A DNA stretch of 39,900 nucleotides from Rhodoferax sp. OV413 (GTDB lineage: Bacteria; Pseudomonadota; Gammaproteobacteria; Burkholderiales; Burkholderiaceae_C). A program made the position numbers and the translations under genes. The notes under the pieces were generated by a model, which was not told where the DNA came from, did no database searches, and saw nothing but the letters and a program-made list of their open reading frames with translations. The stretch lies in assembly GCF_945881795.1 (NCBI RefSeq), contig NZ_CAMCVG010000012.1, positions 1-39,900 of the forward strand, written 5' to 3'. Below, one piece after another: positions 1 to 8,339 of the stretch. Numbering within the stretch: the first letter of the stretch is position 1; each line of letters begins with the position of its first letter.

Positions 1-1
1 C

Positions 2-1126
2 GGCACGGAGGAGCGCCGCGCCAGCCATATCTTGATCACCGCACCCAAAGACACCCCTGCAGCAGACCGTGCGAAGGCCCGTGAAAAAGCGCAGGCATTG
101 CTGGCGCAGGCACGCAAGGCCCCCGAATCTTTTGCTGACCTTGCAAAGAAGAATTCACAAGATGAAGGCTCCGCACCGCGGGGTGGCGATCTGGAGTTCT
201 TTGGACGGGGTGCCATGGTCAAGCCCTTTGAAGACTCGGCATTTGCCTTGAAGAAAGGCGAGATAAGCGATTTGGTTGAGTCCGACTTTGGATTCCACAT
301 CATCAAGCTCACTGACATCAAAGGCGCCAAACAGCCGTCGTTCGAAGAAGCCCGCGCGACCCTGGAGCCCGAAGTCCGCACCCAGCTTGCGCAGCGCAAG
401 TTCGCAGAAGTTGCGGAGTCCTTTACCAACGGCGTGTACGAGGAGTCCGACAGCCTGAAGCCCGTGGCAGAGCGCTTGAAGCTTGAGATCAAGACGGGCT
501 CCAAGGTGCAGCGCCAGCCCGCCCTTGGAGTCCGGGGCCCGTTGGCCAACCCTAAGCTGCTGGAGGCCCTGTTTAACCCCGACACATTGGAGAAAAAGCG
601 CAACACCGAAGCCCTGGAATTGGGCCCCAACCAGCTAGTGTCTGCGCGTGTGGTGGCCCACAGTCCTGCCCGGGCCCTGGAGTTGGGCGAAGTGAAAGCC
701 CAAGTGCGTGATCGCTTGGTGGTCAGTCGCGCACTGGAGCAGGCCAAGAATGAGGGCGTCGGAAAACTGGCCGCCTTGCAGGCAAATCCCGCCGCCACCG
801 CAATGCCGCCCGCAGTCATCATCTCGCGCGATGCGGCTCAGGGCCTGCCCGGTGCTGCGGTGGACGCCGCATTGCGTCTGAGTGCCGGCGCATTGCCTGC
901 GTTTGCAGGAGTCGATATCGGCGGCCAAGGCTATGTCGTGGTGCGGGTCAACAAAGTCTTGCCGCGCAATGCCGTGGATCAGGGGAAATCCCAGCAAGAG
1001 CAGTCCCAATACGCCCAATGGGTCGCCGCAGCAGAGAACGCGGCCTACTACGACAACCTCAAGCAACGCTTCAAGGCGCAGATCAAAGTGCCTACTCCAA
1101 GCGCCGACAAGGCCGGCGGCAACTAA
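2..1126 (+). CDS. ppiD: PpiD/SurA-like periplasmic peptidyl-prolyl isomerase, 3' part
   Basis: The frame is open from the left edge, so the 5' end of the gene lies outside the window and 374 C-terminal residues are visible. The visible part begins with a parvulin (PpiC-type) rotamase domain: ASHILI at the start, then GGDLEFF, MVKPFEDSAF and the closing GFHIIKLTDI. This is followed by a long helical C-terminal region, as in PpiD, a membrane-anchored foldase that assists outer-membrane and periplasmic proteins at the Sec exit. The N-terminal anchor that would separate PpiD from SurA is not visible, so the symbol is inferred from the long C-terminal extension after a single visible parvulin domain. 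It ends 38 bp before the tRNA-His gene. Confidence 0.75.
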   Translation, partial: GTEERRASHILITAPKDTPAADRAKAREKAQALLAQARKAPESFADLAKKNSQDEGSAPRGGDLEFFGRGAMVKPFEDSAFALKKGEISDLVESDFGFHIIKLTDIKGAKQPSFEEARATLEPEVRTQLAQRKFAEVAESFTNGVYEESDSLKPVAERLKLEIKTGSKVQRQPALGVRGPLANPKLLEALFNPDTLEKKRNTEALELGPNQLVSARVVAHSPARALELGEVKAQVRDRLVVSRALEQAKNEGVGKLAALQANPAATAMPPAVIISRDAAQGLPGAAVDAALRLSAGALPAFAGVDIGGQGYVVVRVNKVLPRNAVDQGKSQQEQSQYAQWVAAAENAAYYDNLKQRFKAQIKVPTPSADKAGGN

Positions 1127-1148
1127 GGGTTTACCGAGGTTTTGAGGC

Positions 1149-1154
1149 TATAAT
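1149..1154 (+). promoter_or_regulatory. -10 hexamer of the tRNA-His promoter
   Basis: A perfect TATAAT lies 10 bp before the first base of tRNA-His, the spacing expected for a sigma-70 promoter with a very short leader. I find no convincing -35 at the usual distance, so only the -10 is called. The same GGCTATAAT string occurs before rpsF. Confidence 0.6.
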
Positions 1155-1164
1155 TTCCGCCTAC

Positions 1165-1241
1165 GGTGGCTGTAGCTCAGTTGGTAGAGTCCAGGATTGT
1201 GATTCCTGTTGTCGTGGGTTCGAGCCCCATCAGCCACCCCA
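1165..1241 (+). tRNA. tRNA-His (anticodon GTG)
   Basis: A full cloverleaf can be folded. The acceptor stem pairs 1166-1172 with 1231-1237, and the extra 5' G at 1165 typical of tRNA-His faces C73 at 1238. The D-arm is GCTC/GAGT, the anticodon loop TTGTGAT (1197-1203) has anticodon GTG at 1199-1201, and the T-arm GTGGG-TTCGAGC-CCCAT spans 1214-1230. The 3' CCA is encoded at 1239-1241. The sequence is close to E. coli tRNA-His. Confidence 0.97.
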
Positions 1242-1263
1242 CATAAAGCCCTTTGGCACAAGG

Positions 1264-1296
1264 AAAGCCCGCTACGTAAACGATAGCGGGCTTTTT
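1264..1296 (+). terminator. Rho-independent terminator after tRNA-His
   Basis: Perfect 11-bp inverted repeat AAAGCCCGCTA / TAGCGGGCTTT with a 9-nt loop, followed by further T residues. It lies 22 bp after the tRNA and before surE. Confidence 0.85.
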
Positions 1297-1401
1297 GCTT
1301 AATCGCCTCGGTTAGCTCTCAGTCGCAACCCAAGGCTTCATTTCCGTCCCTCGCTGTTCGCCACACGCCCCACCTACAATCAGGCAACACTCTTCGCTGC
1401 C

Positions 1402-2169
1402 ATGAAAATCCTAATATCCAACGACGACGGTTACCAGGCGCCGGGCATTGTTGCTCTGTACGACGCGCTCAAAGACATTGCGGAAGTTGAAGTCATTGCG
1501 CCCGAGCAAAACAACAGCGCGAAGTCCAACGCACTAACCCTGCACTCGCCCTTATACGTGCACCGCGCGGCAAACGGTTTTCGTTATGTCAACGGCACGC
1601 CGGCAGACTGCGTACACATCGCGCTTACGGGCCTGCTGGACTACCGGCCCGACCTCGTGGTTTCCGGCATCAACAACGGGGCCAACATGGGGGATGACAC
1701 GATTTATTCGGGCACTGTGGGCGCGGCTATGGAGGGGTTTTTGTTCGGCATTCCGGCAATTGCGTTTTCGCAGGTGGAACGCGATTGGGTGCATTTGCAG
1801 TCCGCCGGGCGCAAGGCGCGCGAAATGGTGCTGGCCATGCAACACCACCAGATGATCACTCCGACCCCCTGGTTGCTAAATGTGAACATTCCCAACCTGC
1901 CTTTTGAGCAGATCGGATCCAGCCGCCTGTGCCGATTGGGTAAGCGTCATGCTGCGGAAAAGGTGATCAAGCAGCAGAGCCCGCGCGGAGAGACGATGTA
2001 TTGGATTGGCGCCGCCGGCCCCGTCATGGATGACGCTGAGGGCACTGACTTTCACGCCACTGCGCAGGGGCATGTGTCCATCACCCCGCTGAAGGTGGAC
2101 CTGACCGACCACGCCAACCTCGGCTACTGGGGGCAGACCGTTAGCCGCATGTCCACTGCGGCGGTATGA
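1402..2169 (+). CDS. surE: 5'/3'-nucleotidase SurE
   Basis: The 255-residue product is a cytoplasmic metal-dependent phosphatase that removes phosphate from nucleoside monophosphates and is linked to stationary-phase survival. It starts [16 protein letters not shown], with the metal-binding Asp pair at residues 8-9, and has the conserved [22 protein letters not shown] segment of the active site. Length matches the family (about 250). The start codon is preceded by CTACAAT (1374-1380), a plausible -10, giving a very short leader without a clear Shine-Dalgarno. The stop overlaps the start of pcm as ATGA, so the two genes are translationally coupled. Confidence 0.96.
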   Translation: MKILISNDDGYQAPGIVALYDALKDIAEVEVIAPEQNNSAKSNALTLHSPLYVHRAANGFRYVNGTPADCVHIALTGLLDYRPDLVVSGINNGANMGDDTIYSGTVGAAMEGFLFGIPAIAFSQVERDWVHLQSAGRKAREMVLAMQHHQMITPTPWLLNVNIPNLPFEQIGSSRLCRLGKRHAAEKVIKQQSPRGETMYWIGAAGPVMDDAEGTDFHATAQGHVSITPLKVDLTDHANLGYWGQTVSRMSTAAV

Positions 2170-2915
2170 GAGAGCGGCCCTCTTTCCCGGCCCGTCTCGA
2201 TACAGCGCCGGACGCTCAACCCCGTTTCAAATCGCAGCCCGCTGCAGCGCTGATGCCTGTGCCGCAGGGCGTGGGAATGGATTCGATGGCGGTGCGACAG
2301 CGTATGGTGCAAAAGCTGGCCGGGCAGGGAGTGAGCGACCCGCTGGTGTTATCGGCCATGGGCACGGTAGAGCGGCACCGCTTTGTGGACAGTGCCTTGG
2401 TGAATCAGGCTTACGAAGACACCAGCCTTCCCATTGGTCTGGGTCAGACGATTTCCAAGCCGGGCGTGGTGTCCCGCATGATTGAGCTGCTGCGCAATGG
2501 CGCGCAGGGCCGGATGGGCAGGGTGCTGGAAATCGGCACCGGCTGTGGTTACCAGGCAGCGGTGTTGAGCTGCGTTGCCAACGAGGTGTACAGCATTGAG
2601 CGACTCAAGGGCCTGCACGACAAGGCGCGCGACAACCTGCGCCCCTTGCGTTTGCCGAATTTGCATTTGCTTTTTGGGGACGGCATGATCGGCTACGCCC
2701 AAGGCGCGCCCTACGCGGGCATCATTTCTGCGGCGGGCGGCGAGTCACTTCCCCAGGCCTGGGTGGACCAGTTGGCGTTGGGCGGACGGCTGGTTGCCCC
2801 TGTCGTGCATGCAGGCGGCCAAGCCTTGCTGGTCGTGGACAAAACGGCAACGGGCGTACAGCAAAGCATTCTGGAGCAGGTGAACTTTGTACCCCTAAAA
2901 TCAGGCGTTGCCTAA
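2166..2915 (+). CDS. pcm: Protein-L-isoaspartate O-methyltransferase
   Basis: The 249-residue cytoplasmic enzyme methylates isoaspartyl residues in damaged proteins with S-adenosylmethionine so that they can revert to aspartate. The SAM-binding motif [16 protein letters not shown] lies near residue 120, and the family segment [15 protein letters not shown] precedes it. The first 35 or so residues are an extension relative to E. coli Pcm (208 aa); an internal ATG at 2253 or 2277 could also serve, but the ATGA overlap with surE favours the annotated start. surE-pcm-nlpD is a widely conserved order in proteobacteria. Confidence 0.95.
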   Translation: MRERPSFPARLDTAPDAQPRFKSQPAAALMPVPQGVGMDSMAVRQRMVQKLAGQGVSDPLVLSAMGTVERHRFVDSALVNQAYEDTSLPIGLGQTISKPGVVSRMIELLRNGAQGRMGRVLEIGTGCGYQAAVLSCVANEVYSIERLKGLHDKARDNLRPLRLPNLHLLFGDGMIGYAQGAPYAGIISAAGGESLPQAWVDQLALGGRLVAPVVHAGGQALLVVDKTATGVQQSILEQVNFVPLKSGVA

Positions 2916-2929
2916 AGGGAAGAAGCACT

Positions 2930-3784
2930 ATGGTCGGTATGCGCGTGTCGGTTTGGGGTGTCGTTGGCTTGGTGTGTGCTCTGATGAGCGCCTGCAGTTC
3001 CACGTCACTGAGCCGCGCCCCGGTCGAAGACCGGCAACAGCAATCTTCCGCGTCACCGGCAAGCGCCGATGCCCGCGCGCAAGCCGTGAAGTCGCCGCCG
3101 GGTTTTGATAACGCGGGCAAGCCCGGCTACTACACGGTCAAGCCCGGCGACACCATGATCCGCATCGGTCTGGAGAGTGGCCAGAGTCCCAAGGACATTG
3201 CGAGCTGGAGCGGGGTGGAAAACCCCAACAAGATTGAGATTGGGCAGGTGCTGCGTGTGGCGCCTCCCGCTAAAGCTGAAACGGCGAGCGTGAAGCCAGT
3301 GACATCCAGCAGCAGCACGACCACGGCTTTGCCACCTGCCTCGCCCGCTGCTGCCCAGTCCAAGGCCGCACCCGCACCTGCTGCCGCCGCGGCTACTTCT
3401 GCTGTGGGCGACGAGGCAGTGGCGTGGATGTGGCCCAGCAATGGCTCGGTGCTGGCAGGATTCGATGAGTCAAAAAATAACAAGGGTCTTGATATCGGGG
3501 GCAACGCCGGTGACGCGGTGTTGGCGGCTGCGGAGGGCAAGGTGGTGTATGCCGGATCCGGGCTTCGGGGGTACGGCAACCTTGTCATCCTCAAACACAA
3601 CAACACCTACCTGACGGCTTACGCGCACAACCAGACGCTGCTGGTCAAAGAAGATCAGACCGTCAAGAGAGGTCAAAAGATTGCGGAAATGGGTAGCAGC
3701 GACGCGGACCGCGTCAAGCTTCACTTTGAAGTGCGCAAGCAGGGTAAGCCGGTCGATCCATCTAAATACCTGCCCGTGCGCTAA
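2930..3784 (+). CDS. nlpD: NlpD-like murein hydrolase activator, lipoprotein
   Basis: The 284-residue outer-membrane lipoprotein should activate a cell-division amidase (AmiC type). A signal peptide ends in a lipobox-like LMSACSS, acylated Cys near residue 22. A LysM domain follows (YYTVKPGDTMIRIG ... IGQVLRV, about residues 65-110), then an Ala/Pro/Ser-rich linker and a C-terminal LytM/M23 domain from about residue 165. The metal ligands are degenerate: the usual HxGxDI reads NKGLDI and the last HxH reads KLHFE, so it is expected to be a non-catalytic activator. The Shine-Dalgarno AGGGAAG lies just before the start. rpoS does not follow. Confidence 0.93.
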   Translation: MVGMRVSVWGVVGLVCALMSACSSTSLSRAPVEDRQQQSSASPASADARAQAVKSPPGFDNAGKPGYYTVKPGDTMIRIGLESGQSPKDIASWSGVENPNKIEIGQVLRVAPPAKAETASVKPVTSSSSTTTALPPASPAAAQSKAAPAPAAAAATSAVGDEAVAWMWPSNGSVLAGFDESKNNKGLDIGGNAGDAVLAAAEGKVVYAGSGLRGYGNLVILKHNNTYLTAYAHNQTLLVKEDQTVKRGQKIAEMGSSDADRVKLHFEVRKQGKPVDPSKYLPVR

Positions 3785-3857
3785 CCCGCCGCTTGGCGCC
3801 CCTGCAAGCGCCATCGCAGTGCGGCGGTAGTCGGTTCTGACCTGAGACAATTCAGGC

Positions 3858-5327
3858 ATGACAGACGAACAAAAAAACGAAATTCTCCCCCCTCAGCGCT
3901 GGCCTGAGGGCTGGCTGGCAGTGAAGTCGCTCGATCTGGAGGCGCAGGGAGTCGCCCACCGGGCGGACGGTAAGGTGGTTTTCATTGACGGTGCTCTTCC
4001 CTTTGAGGTGGTGAGTGCGCAGATCCACCGTAGCAAGACCAGTTTTGAGAAGGGCACGCTGACCGACATTCACGTGGAGTCGTCCCAGCGGGTGCAGCCC
4101 GAGTGCCCGCATTTCGGTTTGCACGAAGGTGCCTGCGGCGGTTGCAAGATGCAGCACCTGCATGTGGGCGCGCAGGTCGCGGTCAAACAGCGGGTGTTGG
4201 AAGACAACCTCTGGCACATCGGCAAACTCAAGCCCGACAACGTGATCCGCCCCATTGAGGGCCCTGCATGGGGCTACCGCTATCGGGCGCGCCTTTCGGT
4301 GCGCTTTGTGCGGAAAAAGGGCACAGTGCTAATCGGGTTTCACGAGCGCAAGAGCCGCTATGTGGCAGATATGAAGGTCTGCCCGGTGCTCGCGCCGCGG
4401 GTCAGCGACATGCTGGTGCCTTTGCGGCAGCTGATCGAGTCGATGGACGCGGTGGAGACCCTGCCCCAGCTGGAGCTGGCCATGGGCGATGTGGGCAGCG
4501 GTCAAGCTGGCGATTCAGGCGTGATCGCACTGGTGTTGCGTCACATGGAGCCTCTCTCCGAGGCTGACCTGGGCCGCCTGCGAGCCTTTGCGGCGTCAAA
4601 CGCTGGTTTGCAGTGGTGGCTGCAACCCAAAGGGCCCGAGACGGTTCACCGGCTTGACGAGTTGCCCGGTTTTGAAACCGGCCAGCTGTCGTATGCGTTG
4701 CCGGATTTCGGTATTTCCATGGCCTTTCGCCCGACCGACTTTACCCAGGTTAATCCGCATATCAACCGCGTGTTGGTGTCCCGCGCTCTGGGGCTTTTGC
4801 AAGTGCAGAAGACGGAGCGGGTGATTGACTGGTTTTGTGGCCTTGGCAACTTCACCTTGCCGCTGGCTACGCAGGCGCGCGAGGTGCTGGGTGTCGAAGG
4901 TTCTGAGGCGCTGGTCGTCCGTTCGCGTGAGAACTTAGCGTTCAATTTGAGGCAAAAAAGGGCTTTAGATCAGGCGGATATTGCGCTAGCAGCTACAAAA
5001 TTCGTAGCGAGAAACCTGTTTGAGATGACACCCGAAATCCTGATGGGCGATGGCGTAGCAGACAAATGGCTGGTCGATCCGCCCCGCGAGGGAGCCTATT
5101 CCCTTGTGCAAGCGTTAGCGGCTTTACACCAGTCACCAGATCTGCGGCAGGGCTGGACGCCCCCCAAGCGCATTGTGTATGTCAGCTGTAACCCCGCTAC
5201 ACTGGCGCGCGACGCGGGTGTGCTGGTGTATGCAGCGGGTTATGTGTGCGCCAAGGCGGGGGTGGTGAATATGTTTCCCCACACTGCGCATGTGGAAAGC
5301 ATCGCAGTGTTCGAGTTGCAAGCTTGA
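3858..5327 (+). CDS. rlmD: 23S rRNA (uracil-1939-C5)-methyltransferase RlmD (RumA)
   Basis: The 489-residue enzyme methylates U1939 of 23S rRNA. A TRAM-like N-terminal domain is followed by four cysteines for a [4Fe-4S] cluster (C83, C93, C96, C175; the CGGCKMQH motif is clear). The SAM motif [14 protein letters not shown] is at 324-337, DPPREGAY at 407-414, and the catalytic Cys is C444 in [11 protein letters not shown]. The protein is longer than E. coli RumA (433 aa). Residues about 365-384 are encoded by a copy of the dispersed repeat described separately (4954-5008), and the frame stays open. In other betaproteobacteria rpoS usually separates nlpD from this gene; here only 73 bp lie between them. 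Confidence 0.95.
   Translation: MTDEQKNEILPPQRWPEGWLAVKSLDLEAQGVAHRADGKVVFIDGALPFEVVSAQIHRSKTSFEKGTLTDIHVESSQRVQPECPHFGLHEGACGGCKMQHLHVGAQVAVKQRVLEDNLWHIGKLKPDNVIRPIEGPAWGYRYRARLSVRFVRKKGTVLIGFHERKSRYVADMKVCPVLAPRVSDMLVPLRQLIESMDAVETLPQLELAMGDVGSGQAGDSGVIALVLRHMEPLSEADLGRLRAFAASNAGLQWWLQPKGPETVHRLDELPGFETGQLSYALPDFGISMAFRPTDFTQVNPHINRVLVSRALGLLQVQKTERVIDWFCGLGNFTLPLATQAREVLGVEGSEALVVRSRENLAFNLRQKRALDQADIALAATKFVARNLFEMTPEILMGDGVADKWLVDPPREGAYSLVQALAALHQSPDLRQGWTPPKRIVYVSCNPATLARDAGVLVYAAGYVCAKAGVVNMFPHTAHVESIAVFELQA
4954..5008 (+). repeat. Dispersed repeat copy inside the rlmD reading frame
   Basis: This 55-bp segment aligns without gaps to the intergenic copies at 31206-31260 (37 of 55 identical by hand) and 18011-18065 (34 of 55). 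Against the latter, the last 27 bases match at 23 positions and include the shared run AGCAGCTACAAAAT. The common landmarks are TTTAG, then 12 bases, then TTGCGC, and TAGC at the end. It is read in frame as roughly residues 366-384 of RlmD, just after the SAM motif region. Confidence 0.7.
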
Positions 5328-5342
5328 AGCCGGCTGGTCTGT

Positions 5343-5723
5343 TTAACCGGCTCTCGGTTTGGACTTGCTTTTAGGCTTGGGCTCGTCCTCTTCCTCGGTG
5401 ATGACCGGGGGGGGCGCTGGCGGAGGCGGAGGGGGCGGGGGCGGGGGTTTCAGGCCCTGGGGCTCGATTCCATCGATTTTGTTTTCCCGCATATAGAGGT
5501 CCATCTCTCTCCAGCCTGTGTAAATGGCGGATTTGGACGCTTTTTCATTGAGCGAGTAACAGTCTTCCAGGCTGCGAAGGCCGTGGCGGCAGGCACTTCC
5601 GATGGCCTTGGCCTCTGCCTCGCGCTGGGCAATCTTGGGGTCAGCCATGGCCGCCTGAATCGATTGCAGGTCGCATCCGGCGAGCAGCAAAGCTCCGAGC
5701 AAGAGGAGAGGGCGTAGATTCAT
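5343..5723 (-). CDS. Small proline-rich lipoprotein of unknown function
   Basis: The 126-residue product begins with a signal peptide and lipobox LLAGC (MNLRPLLLLGALLLAGCDL), so it should be a lipid-anchored periplasmic protein. A helical middle part holds two cysteines (SACRHGLRSLEDCYSL), which could form a disulfide. The C-terminus contains an uninterrupted run of ten prolines followed by PAPPP, then an acidic EEEDE patch and a Lys/Ser/Pro tail. I do not recognise the family. It converges with rlmD, with only 15 bp between the two stop codons. The proline run makes the DNA plus strand very G-rich (5407-5447). Confidence 0.7.
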   Translation of the reverse strand: MNLRPLLLLGALLLAGCDLQSIQAAMADPKIAQREAEAKAIGSACRHGLRSLEDCYSLNEKASKSAIYTGWREMDLYMRENKIDGIEPQGLKPPPPPPPPPPAPPPVITEEEDEPKPKSKSKPRAG

Positions 5724-5780
5724 AGGGCGATGGGCATCCTACAGTCTATATCGGCACTTTATGCCAAGTATTGACAACAA

Positions 5781-5803
5781 AAAAGGCCCGCAGGGGGCCT
5801 TTT
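5781..5803 (-). terminator. Rho-independent terminator after the Bax-inhibitor gene
   Basis: Inverted repeat AAAAGGCCC / GGGCCTTTT with a 5-nt loop. On the minus strand it lies 20 bp after the stop codon at 5824 and is followed by a T-rich stretch, as expected for a terminator of the gene at 5824-6519. Confidence 0.8.
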
Positions 5804-5823
5804 CTGAGAGGGGCGCCGGAGCG

Positions 5824-6519
5824 TCAGTCGCGCTCGCCGCCAAAGATGCCCAGCAGGGCCAGCAGATTCTGGAATACGCTGACGATGCTGAGGTACAGGG
5901 ACAGGGTGGCGGAGATGTAATTGGTCTCGCCGCCGTCAATGATGCGCTTGATATCGAACAGCATCCAGAAGCTGAAAATCGCGATGGCCGCCATGGACAA
6001 AGCCATCATGCCTGCGGTGGAGCCCACAAATGCATTGATAACGCCGCCCACCAGCAACACGATGGTGCCGACAAACAGCCATTTGCCCATACCGCTGAGG
6101 TCTTTCTTGATGACGGTAGCCAGGCTCGCCATGGCGAAGAACACGCCTGCGGTGCCGCCGAAAGCGGTCATGATTAGCTGCGCGCCGTTGCTGTAGCCCA
6201 AGGTGTGCTGGATCAGGGGAGACATCATCAGCCCCATGACGAAGGTGAAACCCAACAGAATCGGCACGCCGGCTGCGGAGTTTTTGGTCTTTTCGATGGC
6301 GAAAATAAAGCCGAAGGCCACAGCCAGGAACAACACAAAGCCCAGAATTCCGCTGAACAGCGGCGCCACGTTCAGCTCCACGCCCGCCCATGCGCCCAGC
6401 ACGGTGGGAATCAGGCTGAGGCAAAGCAGCCAGTACGTGTTGCGCAGCACTTTGTTGCGCTGCGCGGCCGTGCCGGGGAACCCCAGACTCTGGCCGAAAG
6501 TGGTGGTGCGTTCTGTCAT
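5824..6519 (-). CDS. Bax inhibitor-1/YccA family inner-membrane protein
   Basis: The 231-residue protein has about seven hydrophobic helices and the layout of the BI-1/YccA family: a short N-terminus (MTERTTTFGQSLG), an arginine-rich first loop, and the family segment with ILLGFTFVMGLMMSPLI. E. coli YccA of this family interacts with the FtsH protease; that role is not shown here. The start at 6519 is chosen because GGAG stands 8 bases before it. An in-frame extension to 6600 has no ribosome binding site and an unrelated Cys/Phe-rich sequence. The C-terminus ends GIFGGERD. Confidence 0.92.
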   Translation of the reverse strand: MTERTTTFGQSLGFPGTAAQRNKVLRNTYWLLCLSLIPTVLGAWAGVELNVAPLFSGILGFVLFLAVAFGFIFAIEKTKNSAAGVPILLGFTFVMGLMMSPLIQHTLGYSNGAQLIMTAFGGTAGVFFAMASLATVIKKDLSGMGKWLFVGTIVLLVGGVINAFVGSTAGMMALSMAAIAIFSFWMLFDIKRIIDGGETNYISATLSLYLSIVSVFQNLLALLGIFGGERD

Positions 6520-6743
6520 GGTGGTACTCCAATAAAACTGCAGTGGAAGAACAACAAAGGTCCCGCATCGAGCAGGTGAAGTCATTTTAGGGTTTAACAA
6601 GGCCGCCCCCGCAATCTGTGAGCTTATTCATGTGGTTTTGGGTGGAGCTCCCCTGCGCAATCAAGGATCGAAGTGTGCCCGGCGCTTGGTTATGCTCGGG
6701 GTTGTTTTTGTTGTATCAACCCAATCACCTATCTATTCACGCC

Positions 6744-7151
6744 ATGAACACCAAAGCCGTACTCGAATTCGCTGACGTCGCCGCTATTGCCGCCGCTGCC
6801 CAAGCAGAAGCCATCAAAAACAACTGGGCGGTGAGCATTGCTATCGTCGACGATGGCGGTCACTTGTTGTCCTTCCAGCGTCTGGACGGCGCCGCCCCCG
6901 TTTCTGCCCACATCGCCCCCGGCAAGGCGCGCACTGCAGCCCTGGGCCGCCGGGAAAGCAAGATTTACGAAGACGTGATCAACGGCGGCCGCGCGTCCTT
7001 CTTGAGCGCGCCCACGCTCGAGGCCATGCTCGAAGGCGGCGTGCCCATCATGAAAGACGGTCAGTGCCTGGGCGCTGTGGGCGTGAGCGGCGTCAAGTCG
7101 ACCGAAGACGCCCAGGTAGCCAAGGCGGGCATCGCTGCCATCGGCCTGTAA
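6744..7151 (+). CDS. GlcG/HbpS family heme-binding-like protein (DUF336)
   Basis: The 135-residue product has the compact GlcG/HbpS fold signature: AIAAAAQAEAIKNNWAVSIAIVDDGGHLLSFQRLDGA, then SAHIAPGKARTAA, a central GGVPI and the closing GAVGVSG. Members bind heme or occur next to glycolate or cobalamin-related genes; the partner cannot be told here because the neighbours are unrelated. The start at 6744 is chosen because the family begins just there; an upstream in-frame start at 6618 would add 42 atypical residues. The gene converges with exbD, with only 11 bp between the stops, and no terminator is visible. Confidence 0.88.
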   Translation: MNTKAVLEFADVAAIAAAAQAEAIKNNWAVSIAIVDDGGHLLSFQRLDGAAPVSAHIAPGKARTAALGRRESKIYEDVINGGRASFLSAPTLEAMLEGGVPIMKDGQCLGAVGVSGVKSTEDAQVAKAGIAAIGL

Positions 7152-7162
7152 TTAGCCGCGGG

Positions 7163-7585
7163 TCAGGACTTGGGTTCGGTCACGAACCCGATTTTCCGCA
7201 GTCCCGCGCGCTGGGCTACGGCCATGGCCTGGGCCACAAACTCGTAGCGAGCAGCCTTATCGCCGCCGATATGTAGCTCGGGTTGTGGGACCTTGGCGGC
7301 TTCGTTCCGGAGCCGATTCTCCAGCGCGTCGGCCGTAACAGGCGCTTGATTCAGAAAGTAAGCGCCCTGCGCATCGACGGTGAGTCGAAGTGTCTCCGGC
7401 TTGCTTTGCTGCGGCTGGCTGGAGGCGGTGGGCAGCTCGATGTTCACCGCGTGTTTCATAACCGGCACGGTGATGATGAAGATGATCAGCAGCACCAACA
7501 TCACGTCGACCAGCGGCGTCATGTTGATTTCGTTCATGACTTCGCTGTCGCCGTCTGCATCGCCGCTCTGTGTTCCGAATGCCAT
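7163..7585 (-). CDS. exbD: Biopolymer transporter ExbD
   Basis: The 140-residue inner-membrane protein is part of the ExbB-ExbD motor that uses the proton gradient to energise TonB. A short cytoplasmic N-terminus (MNEINMTPLVDVMLVLLIIF) leads into the single membrane helix, with the proton-coupling Asp at D27. The periplasmic domain follows and ends GLRKIGFVTEPKS. Length and motif order match ExbD. It is last in the series ppsR-tonB-exbB-exbD, 18 bp after exbB. TolR is the alternative, but the adjacent TonB gene decides for ExbD. Confidence 0.93.
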   Translation of the reverse strand: MAFGTQSGDADGDSEVMNEINMTPLVDVMLVLLIIFIITVPVMKHAVNIELPTASSQPQQSKPETLRLTVDAQGAYFLNQAPVTADALENRLRNEAAKVPQPELHIGGDKAARYEFVAQAMAVAQRAGLRKIGFVTEPKS

Positions 7586-7603
7586 GGCTTGGACTCCGGT
7601 GGT

Positions 7604-8287
7604 TCAGCGCGACGGACCCACGCGTGCGCCGGTCAGGAAGTAGGCGTGCAGGTCGTGTGCAAAGCGATTGAGCTTGGTAATGACCGATTTGTTCCCACGC
7701 ACCAGTGCGTTGTAGCCCAGCACCGCCGGTATGGCCACCGCCAGACCCAGCGCGGTCATGATGAGCGCTTCGCCAATGGGGCCGGCTACCCGGTCGATGG
7801 TGGCCTGGCCCGAGGCGCCGATGCCCAGCAGGGCGTGGTAGATGCCCCAAACGGTGCCAAACAAGCCTACAAACGGCGCTGTCGAACCCACCGAGGCCAG
7901 CACTGCCATCCCGCCCTGCAGTTTTGCGGTGCTGTCATCGATGCTGTTGCGCAGGGCGCGGCTGATCCAGTCGCTCACGTCGAGTGCGTCCTGCAGTTGG
8001 GGCCGTGCGTCGCGATGGTGCGAGGCGGCCTGTTGCCCGGCGCGCGCCAATTCGATAAAAAAGTTGCCATCCGGCGCACCCAGACTGCGGATGCCGCTCT
8101 CAAAATCAGAGCATTGCCAGAATTTTTCAGTCTGCCCGGCGAGAGACTTGAGCTTAAAAACGTCCAGCGCCTTGATGAGTATGACCATCCACGACGCCAG
8201 CGACATTGCCAGCAACATGAGCGCGACCGATTTGGTCACCCAGTCGCCTTCGGTCCAAAGAGTGACGAGTCCAAGTTGGGATTCCAT
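7604..8287 (-). CDS. exbB: TonB-system motor protein ExbB
   Basis: The 227-residue protein has three membrane helices: one near residues 14-35 and two in the C-terminal half, in the conserved MotA/TolQ/ExbB stretch around ASVGSTAPFVGLFGTVWGIY and ITALGLAVAIPAVLGYN-like sequence. It forms the pentameric proton channel around ExbD. The start at 8287 has GGAG 8 bases upstream; an extension to 8416 would add arginine-rich, unconserved sequence overlapping tonB. It is separated from tonB by 52 bp. Confidence 0.93.
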   Translation of the reverse strand: MESQLGLVTLWTEGDWVTKSVALMLLAMSLASWMVILIKALDVFKLKSLAGQTEKFWQCSDFESGIRSLGAPDGNFFIELARAGQQAASHHRDARPQLQDALDVSDWISRALRNSIDDSTAKLQGGMAVLASVGSTAPFVGLFGTVWGIYHALLGIGASGQATIDRVAGPIGEALIMTALGLAVAIPAVLGYNALVRGNKSVITKLNRFAHDLHAYFLTGARVGPSR

Positions 8288-8339
8288 GAAAAAAACTCCG
8301 GTGAACGATGGGTGAGAAAGAGGGGCCCGCAGCCTCGCG

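Noticed and set aside
3730-3745. GTGCGCAAGCAG in nlpD, resembling the core of the dispersed repeat
   Set aside because: Only the short core is shared. The flanking sequence and the AT-rich end are absent, and the codons encode the conserved VRKQG of the LytM domain.
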